64,000 nucleotides of DNA from Macrosoma leucophasiata (taxonomy: Eukaryota > Arthropoda > Insecta > Lepidoptera > Hedylidae): contig JAWQUS010000022.1 in assembly GCA_036365455.1 (NCBI GenBank), positions 558,001 through 622,000 on the forward strand. The letters run 5' to 3'. This document shows, piece after piece, positions 32,801-41,800 of the stretch. Position numbers and translations under genes: made by a program. Numbering within the stretch: position 1 is the first letter of the stretch; each line of letters begins with the position of its first letter. The notes under the pieces are model-generated. The model was not told the origin of the DNA, searched no databases, and saw only the letters and a list, made by a program, of their open reading frames with translations.

Positions 32801-35800
32801 GCTGGCGCGGGACGAGGAGCTGGGCCGCACCGCCGTGCTGTGCGCCATCGACGGTCAGTACAGGCAGAGAATATAAGAAAAAATACTTTTTAAAAAAGGG
32901 TTGACAATAAATATCTTGTACCTATTAAAAAAAGTGTCTAGTTAGAGTAGAAAATAAGAAACAAGATCCCACGGCTGCACCTGGGACACGGATATCAGTC
33001 CTAAAAGTCGATATAATAAATGTGATGTTTTTTATGCAATGGAAGTGGCAAACAAGCATGCAGTTCACATTGATGTTAAGTGATGACTGCAGCCTATAGA
33101 CACCCACACTTAGACAAAGGTCAAAATTCAGATGCGTTACCACTCCTGATGCCTAAGGTGTTATGCCTCTGTGCCGGAAATTACAGGGCCAAATGATTTC
33201 ACAGATGAACTAGTGTGTACCATCGGTGTATCGGACGAAGTGAAGGAAGAAGCGCACCTAGCGGTATATTGTCTCAAGCGGATGGGTCTGGAAGTGTGTC
33301 TGCTGACGGGAGACAATAGGAAGACCGCTGTCGCTATTGCTAGACAGGTAAGAGATATTATAGAGGTGTTAGAGAGTTGAAACGAGTTAGAGTTGGCAGT
33401 TAAAATTAAATTTTTTTTTCATGGTTGTTCCAACGTGTAGTAATTTCAGCGCCTGTGAGTTCTACAAATTTAGTGATACTAGTGACTTTTGAAGATCTAG
33501 GGGCGGCACCAAGAGCATGCATTGCCCTTGGTGCCGCCCCTGAATGCATTTGATGGAGCTCCAGTGACGGAGCTCGCGGGCGTAGGCACCTCCGCATCAC
33601 CTAATATACTTGCCGCTAAATGGTAGTGTTCAGCACTACCGTGTTCCGGTCAGGTGGTAATGTACGGCCCTGTAGTTCCCGGTACAGAGGCATAACACCT
33701 TAGCCCTCAGGAGTGGTAACGCATCTGCATTTTGACCTCTGGTTTTTGTATGGGTGTCTAAAGGCGGCAGTCATCACTTAACATCAATTTGAACTGCATT
33801 TCTTCGTAATAACTGTCACAGAGGCAAAACAGCTCAGGCGTCAGTGGTGCATGTGAGATGGACCCCTGACGCATGAGTTGTTTTGCCTTTTATCGTATGT
33901 AATGTTTAATTGATGTTAAGTAATGACTGAAGCGCTCATGGCCCCGCGGCTAGTGTAGATCATAAACTATCTACTCGGTTAAGCACTACGGGCGCGGTCG
34001 GGTGTGTGATGGGTGTGGCAAATTAAAATGCGCGTTTCCGTGCTTCGGAGGGCACGTTAAGCCGTCGGTCCCGGTTGCTATCGATGGATAGCAGTCGTTA
34101 AACCTTGTCGGAGGCCTTATGAGCGGTTTGAAAACATCCAACAGTGGGTTCGCCACTAACCCACCCACCTCCACCAATCCGCATTGGAGCAGCGTGGTGG
34201 AGTAAGCTCTAAGCCTTCCCCCAAAAAGGGGAGAGACTCGTGCCCAGCAGTGGGACGTATAATGGGATGCCATTATTATTATTTTTATAATGACTGTAGT
34301 AATGTATAGGACATTCGACACCAAAACCAGAGGTCAAAATGCAGATGCATTGCCATCCCTCAGTTGTAAGTTGTGATGTCTCTGAGAAAGTTACTACGGG
34401 GCCGTACATTTGTTTCTTTAATTTGTTAAATAAATTAGAATTGTATGTATGTTTGCAGGTGGGCATCAACAAAGTGTACGCGGAGGTGCTGCCCTCGCAC
34501 AAGGTGGCAAAAATACAGAAACTTCAGGAGAAAGGGCAAAAGGTTGCCATGGTAAGTAATATATATTTAATAATTTCTCACTGGTGGTAGAGCTCCAGTG
34601 ACGGAGCTCGCGGGCGTAGGCACCACCGCATTACCTAATATACTTGCCGCTAAATGGTAGTGTTCAGCACTATCGTGTTCCGGTCAGGTGGTCATGTACG
34701 GCCCTGTAATTTCCGGCACAGAGGCATAACACCTTAGGCCTCAGGAGTGGCAACGCATCTGCATTTTGACCTTGGTCTTTGTGTGGGTGTCTATAGGCTG
34801 CAGTCATCACTTAACATCAATGTGAACTGCATGCTTGTTTGCCACTTCAATAACATAAAAAAAAAAAATGTTAGAAGATGAAGGACCGAAATAGGGCGTG
34901 GCTTGGATCGCCCCACCCGCGTGACGTCAGTGGAAGGGTTTGTTGCCGCAAGAGCGAGCACGCGGCTCACTTTGGTCTAGGCAGTCGAGACGTTCAGACG
35001 TTCACAGTGCTCACACTATCGTTTTTATTAGGTTTCGGTTTTAGTGTCATATTGTTAATCTAATTTGAAGAGAAATATAATTAGATTGACTGTGTCTGTG
35101 TTTTTTTTAATAGGTAAATTTGAGTTAGCTAATAATATATACCTCATTTCATATGTACATTATCCAGCATAATATATTGCACATCGAGCCTACGAAAGAG
35201 ACAATCGACTAGTTTCGATTTCGTAGAGCGTTATCGCTGCTGCACACTGTCTGCGTAAGTAAGCACTGATGGTGCGGTATTGGTCAAAACTTGATCAAAA
35301 TGGTCGACAAACGTCACATAGGTAAGGTGCGAAAGAGATAACGCTCTACAGACTGAAATAAGCCGAAGTCTCCTTCCTAAAGTCGATGCTCAATATTTCT
35401 TGTTGGATACTGTAGTTTACTATCCCCCCTTCCTCCTTTTCGGGGAGGCCTGGAGCTTACTCCACCACGCTGCTTCAATGCGGGTTGGTGGAGGTGGGTG
35501 GGTTAGTGGCCAACCCGCTGTCGGATGATTTCAAACCGCCCATTAGGCCTCCGACAAGGTTTAACGACTGCTATCCATCGATAGCAACCGGGACCGACGG
35601 CTTAACGTACCCTCCGAAGCACGGAAACGCGCATTTTTAGGATTATTTTTTATAGGTAGGTACTTAAATTTTATTTACTCTGGTATTTATCTATTGATTA
35701 TCATTTGTACTAAATAGTAGGTAGGTATGTATTAAATTTATCGTTTTATTAAATATTTGTGTTATTTCAATGATTTTTATTATATATATTATATCCTTAA

Positions 35801-38800
35801 GTACGTATAAGTTTTTTTTTTTTTTTATGTTTTTAAAGTGGCAAGCAAGCATACAGTTCACATTGATGTTAAGTGATGACTGCAGCCTATAGACACTCAC
35901 ACAATGACCAGAGGTAAAAATGCAGATGCGTTACCACTCCTGAGGCCTAAGGTGTTATGCCTCTGTGCCGGAAATTACAGGGCCGTACATTACCACTTGA
36001 CCGGAACACGATAGTGCTGAACACTACCATTTAGCGGCAAGTATATTAGGTAATGCGGTGGTGCCTACGCCCGCGAGCTCCGTCACTGGAGCTCTACCAC
36101 TAGTAAAAGTAAAAGTTTTAGTACTATTACAAATCATTTGACATCCGTGGCTGACTCACGTTGGGTCCTGTTGAAAACCAGCGTCAGGTACCTCATAAAT
36201 GAAATTAACTGACATTTGCTGAACAGGACACCTTTTTGGCGCAGCTGTGAGGCACATTACATGTTATTATATGTAGATTTGACCCTTTTAATTTAAAAAA
36301 AATGTGTTTTTTTTGTTAGCTACGTTTTATGTCTGTTTTTAAGTATGTGTCTTTGTTTTATATTATTTCGCATTAACACATGCTTGTGAAATATATTTTA
36401 TTTTAAATAAAAATGGAAAGAAAAATTTGACTTCAGGCGAGACTTGAACTCGCGACCTACTGGGAATCTAGTCCAGCCGCTCTTCCAATTGAGCTACTGA
36501 AGCCCTGCCCGATTTGTCAAATCTTTCCTTCACATCTATTGCATTGCTTTATGGTAGCAGCAGCGCCATCTATTACCAACTCTGCTAGTTAGGCAACCGA
36601 TATAATAGACTTTGCAGTTAATTGAATATCGTAAAGAAGTCGCTTTTACCCTTAATAATTGTTTTATATTATTTTTTATAGTATGTGTCTTGTTGTTGTG
36701 TCAAATAAATGTTTCTTTCCTTTCCTTTCCATTTTAATTTGCCACTAGCGGTCACCCATCACCCATCACATACCCGACCGCGCCCGTATCGCTTAACCGA
36801 CTAGATTGTTTCCGATCTACACCAGCCGCGGGGCCATGCGCGCTTTCGATCGGGAATACGATTTTTTTCTCAATGATCAAGTTAAATGGTGATGGTGTTT
36901 ACCACTATATATTATCCCCCTTATTCATAAACGTATTTTAGATAAAGTGTTGCTAATCTCTCCTTTGTCTTTATCTATCCTGCACATTTGGCAATGCAAC
37001 TGACAAAGACAAAGCATTCTACAGCTAAAACGTATCTAATATACGTTTATGAATAAGGGAGTATAAGTTTAAACAAATATTTGAATGTCAGCTGTATATT
37101 TTAAACTAGAATTATAATAGGTTAAACTTAACTCTTTAAAAATGTGTTGTATAATGTGTGGGGTGCGTGTCCCACAGGTGGGCGACGGCGTGAACGACTC
37201 GCCGGCGCTGGCGCAGGCCGACGTGGGCATCGCTATCGCCAGCGGCACTGACGTCGCTGTGGAGGCCGCCGACCTAGTCCTCATGAGGGTAAGTAATGTG
37301 CAATACCTATGTATTTGGGGCATGTAATATTCCAAAAGGTTTTTTTGATTTTTTTTTTTATGTAATAGAAGTGGCAAACAAGCGTGTAGTTCACATTGAT
37401 GTTAAGCGATGACTACAGCCTATAGACACCCACACGATGACCAGACGTCAAAATACAGATGCGCTGCCACTCCTGAGGCATTAGGTGTTATGCCTCTGTG
37501 CCGGAAATTACAGAGCCGTACATTACCACCTGACCGGAACACGATAGTGTTGAGCACTACCATTTAGCGGCAAGTGTATTAGGTAATACGGTGGTGCCTA
37601 CGCCCGCGAGCTCCGTCACTAGAGCTCTACCACCAGTAAAATGATGCATAAAGGGTGGCACACAAGCATGCATCATCAATCACATTGATGTTAAGTGATG
37701 ACTGCAGCCTATAGACATGTACACAAGAACCAGAGGTCAAAGTGCAGATACTGAGAACTCAGTTGTTATGTCTCTGTCTCTGTGATGAACACGATAGTAC
37801 CGAACACTACCATTTACCGGCAGATAAATCAGATTCTCTTAGTACAATATCTTGTTGTAATCACTTGTGTAAAATGTGTGGATTTTTTTACGTAAAAATA
37901 AAATAAATAATGGTCCAAGAATACTTAACTGAATAATAAAAATAGGTATCAACAGAATGTTCCATACTCTCTTTTACATACGGCAAGACAAGACTAAAGA
38001 AAAAAATATGGGACATTCTTTGTCATTCACTGGCAGACTTTCAAAACCCACATTACTGAGAAAAAACCTGCCAAAACTGTCTTTTCAAAATATGTGTATG
38101 TAAGGGGGGGGGTTTAAAGACATCATGTAAATAAACTATTATCTTATCTAGGTAATGCGGTGGTGCCTACGCCCTCGAGCTCCTACACTACAACTCTACC
38201 AACAGTAGAACTAACAACGTCTTCACAATATTATAAAAAAAAAACTATTTTTGTACTTTCAGAACGATCTCTTAGATGTGGTGGGGTGTTTAGAACTATC
38301 CAGGACGACCGTGCGGCGGATTCGCCTCAACTTCCTGTTCGCGTCGGTCTACAACCTGCTGGGCATCCCGCTCGCCAGCGGCGCCTTCGCCCTGTTCGGG
38401 CTGCAGTTGCAGGTCAGATAAATGTAGTTGTCATTCCAATATTCAATACGACCCGCCCCGGGTTCGCACGGGGAGCATTTATTGTAATTGTACGGACGCG
38501 CCCGACGACTTCTTCTTTCGACCAAACTCATTCTTTTTCTCAGTTTCTTTTGAAACGGTGAAATGGAGGATTTTGTAAACAATTGTTTCTTTCTATGTTA
38601 AAAATAATTATTTCGTTTCTTTTTAATATGTGTTTTTTATGTCTCTCGTCAGCACGAGGTCCAATTTGAACCCCGGACCTTTGTCAGGCTTACGCGGGGA
38701 CATGGGGGGTCCAACACGTAGAGGCCCTTTCGAGAATTTTGATCTACTTTGTAATGGGTTATATTCGGCGGGACCTCTCTCTGGCTGCATCAATAGTTAA

Positions 38801-41800
38801 TACAGACACCGCAGAATACATGGGACTATTGTTATGAAATATGACTCGCCAAACTTTGGGCTATGTGGGTGAATTTAGGGGACTAGCAAGCTGGCTGGGT
38901 CTATGGTGTGAGATCCGGCACCTGCCTATATTCAACATCTCACATTATCGAATCCTACTTTAGGCAGGTGGTGACTAGCCTCTCCTTGGTGGGCCCCCCA
39001 AACAGCCAACCCTCGGGCCGACGGGAGGCAACACTGTTGAGAGAGGCTGGGGGTGTCGAGAGGTGTGGCCCCGGTTTCACCATCACGAGCGATTAATCTC
39101 GAGCTCAGAGCGGGCCATCCCGCTATTATGCCTTTAGACACTTCCACCCCCGAGTGTATGGCTCTTCCAGAAATTTAGACAACAGCCTATTATCTAAATT
39201 TCTGCAAATGCCATACCTTTTATTATTATTAGTGGTTATTCACTCTAGATTGTTAAAAAAAGACGTTGTAAAAGTATATTCTTAGGTTTTCGTGAGCTAC
39301 ACTCATTGAAATAAAACTAGTTTTCGTATCTATCTCGCGTATATTAACCTAAAATGATGATTTAAAATGCAACAGTCTATAAGAACTCGTCTATAAGAAC
39401 TCAAGATACAATAAGTAACTTTTGTGTTAATCCTGAACGCTACGCAAGACGTTTGCGAAATAGATGGAGGTAGCTGCACATAATAATTTTTCAAACTGCT
39501 GTCCGACGATTACCACCTCAGTTTGCCCGCGACCACGGAAGCTGAAAAGCGACCGAAACGTCGGGTTCGATTTTAAATAATCATTTTAGTTTAAAATACG
39601 CGAGATAAATCCGAAAACTAGTTTTATTTCAACGTTGTAATGGTGTTAATTAAAACAAACTAAATTAATAAACTTGTGGAGGAACGGGTGGAAGTGTTCC
39701 TCCGACGAAAAGGGAGGATCCTCCGACCAGGCGAGGTGGTAGCGCCTGGCGGGCCGCGGCCCAACGATTGATGTTGGGAAGTTGTATATATGCCAACTCT
39801 AGAGAAATCTTCGCATGTGCGATGTAATTCGATTGCACGCCATCTATCGTACTAGACAAGTACTGTGAGGTTTCATATGTGTTCCACTAGTTGGCGCCTT
39901 AATGTAGTGGACGCTACACTATTGTTCTCGCTATGTTTTTTAATTTGACTTTGAATGTATTCTTGTTTCAGCCGTGGATGGCGTCGGCAGCGATGGCGAT
40001 GAGTTCCGTGTCTGTTGTGTGTTCCAGTTTGTTGCTCAAAACGTAAGTATGTGTTCATACACAAACAAACATATTTCATATATTTTTAATTTAATAAATG
40101 TGGCAGACAAGCCTGCAGTTCACATTGATGTTAAGTGATGACTGCAGCCTATAGACACCCGCACAAAGACCAAGGTCAAAATGCAGATGCGTTACCACTC
40201 CCGAAGCCCAAGGTGTTATGCCTTTGTTCCGGAAATTACAAGGCCGTACATTACCACCTGACCGGAACACGATAGTGCTGAACACTACCATTTAGCGCCA
40301 AGTAAGCATTTAGTTTTTTTCATAACTCATAACATTTTAGTTTCAAGAAACCGTCAGCGGAACAGCTAAAAACGCCGGAATATCTAAAGTCGGTGCAACT
40401 AGAAGAACTGGACAGCGTGTCCGTACATCGCGGCTTGGATGAGAAGTTAGAGTGTACCACCACACCCGCCTCGCCTCTGGCCAGGTAAGCTACTAGTATT
40501 AAGAAAAAAAATACAGAAAAGTGAATCTGACATTCTTGGAGTAAATAAGTAAGAGTAATTTCTCACCTTCATTTCATCAAATGTTTTAAAAAAGGGGAAA
40601 GGGCAAACAATGCTCCTATCCAAAATTCAGACGATTTGAAAAATGAGTAAGATCGTAGCGACCTTTTAATTTTTTTAAGGTCTACGCTTTGGGCGCGGCT
40701 CTATATACAAACTTTAGATTTAGTGGAGGTAACCAACAGGGTGCAAGATATCTCCCATATCTAAACGGACGCGCTTAAGTAAATAAAGAAATACCATCCT
40801 GGGCTCTCCCTACTATTAGTGGTAAAGCGGCTGGACTGGTTATCCTGAGGTTGCAGGTTCGATTCCTGCCTGAAGCTTTTTCAATATCTCTCTTTTCACA
40901 CTCAATCTCTTACCCAGCAGGAAGAGGGATTCGCTGAAGTCAGCGCTCATTAAGGTCTAACCCTATTCGGTGTGTATCCCTCTTTATAACTGCCTCTGTG
41001 TCAGTCTGGGATGCGGTATTGTTATTGCATGTATGTGTCGTTTGTATTGTATCAAATAGGGGTCTGTGGAGGAACGGGTGGCAGTGCTTCCGACGAAAAC
41101 GGAGGATCCTCAGACCAGGCGAGGTGTTAGCGCCCGGCGGGCCGCGGCCCAACGAGTGACGTTTTATATATGATATGTTCTTAGGTTTTCGCGAGCTACA
41201 CTCATTGAAACAAAACTATTTTTTCGGATTTATCTCGCGCATATTAAACTTTTAACGTTTTATATATTTGACGACCCGGTTGGTCCAGCGGTGTGAGATG
41301 ACCGTTTGATTCGAAGGGTCGCGGATTCGATCCCCACACCGGGACAAATGTTTGAATGGCCTACAGATATTTGTTTCGAGTCTGGGTGTTCGTGTATGTG
41401 TTTTTTTTTGTATATAACGGCACCCACGACACAGGTTCACCTACTGTGGGGCTGTGAGTGTAAGCGTATTTTATTTCTTTATTTTTATATATTTATTTAT
41501 TTGCTAATTCTTGATAAATCTTCGTATGTGCGATGTTATTCGATTGACACGCCATCTACCGTACTAGACAAGTACTGTGAGGTTTCATTGTATGCCACTA
41601 GTTGGCGCCTTAACGTAGTGGACACTAAGGTCCATTTAAAAAAAAAAAATATTTTCTTTTTGCAAGGGCGTCACGCGTTTTTTTTTGTCTAATCCATAAT
41701 AACCGCATTGGAGTTTTTGCGGGAAACTTGAAAGAGGCGTGTGGGAGTTTTGGCGGGAAGCTTGAAGGATGCGTGTGGTGCTCTTATTTTATTTCATTTT

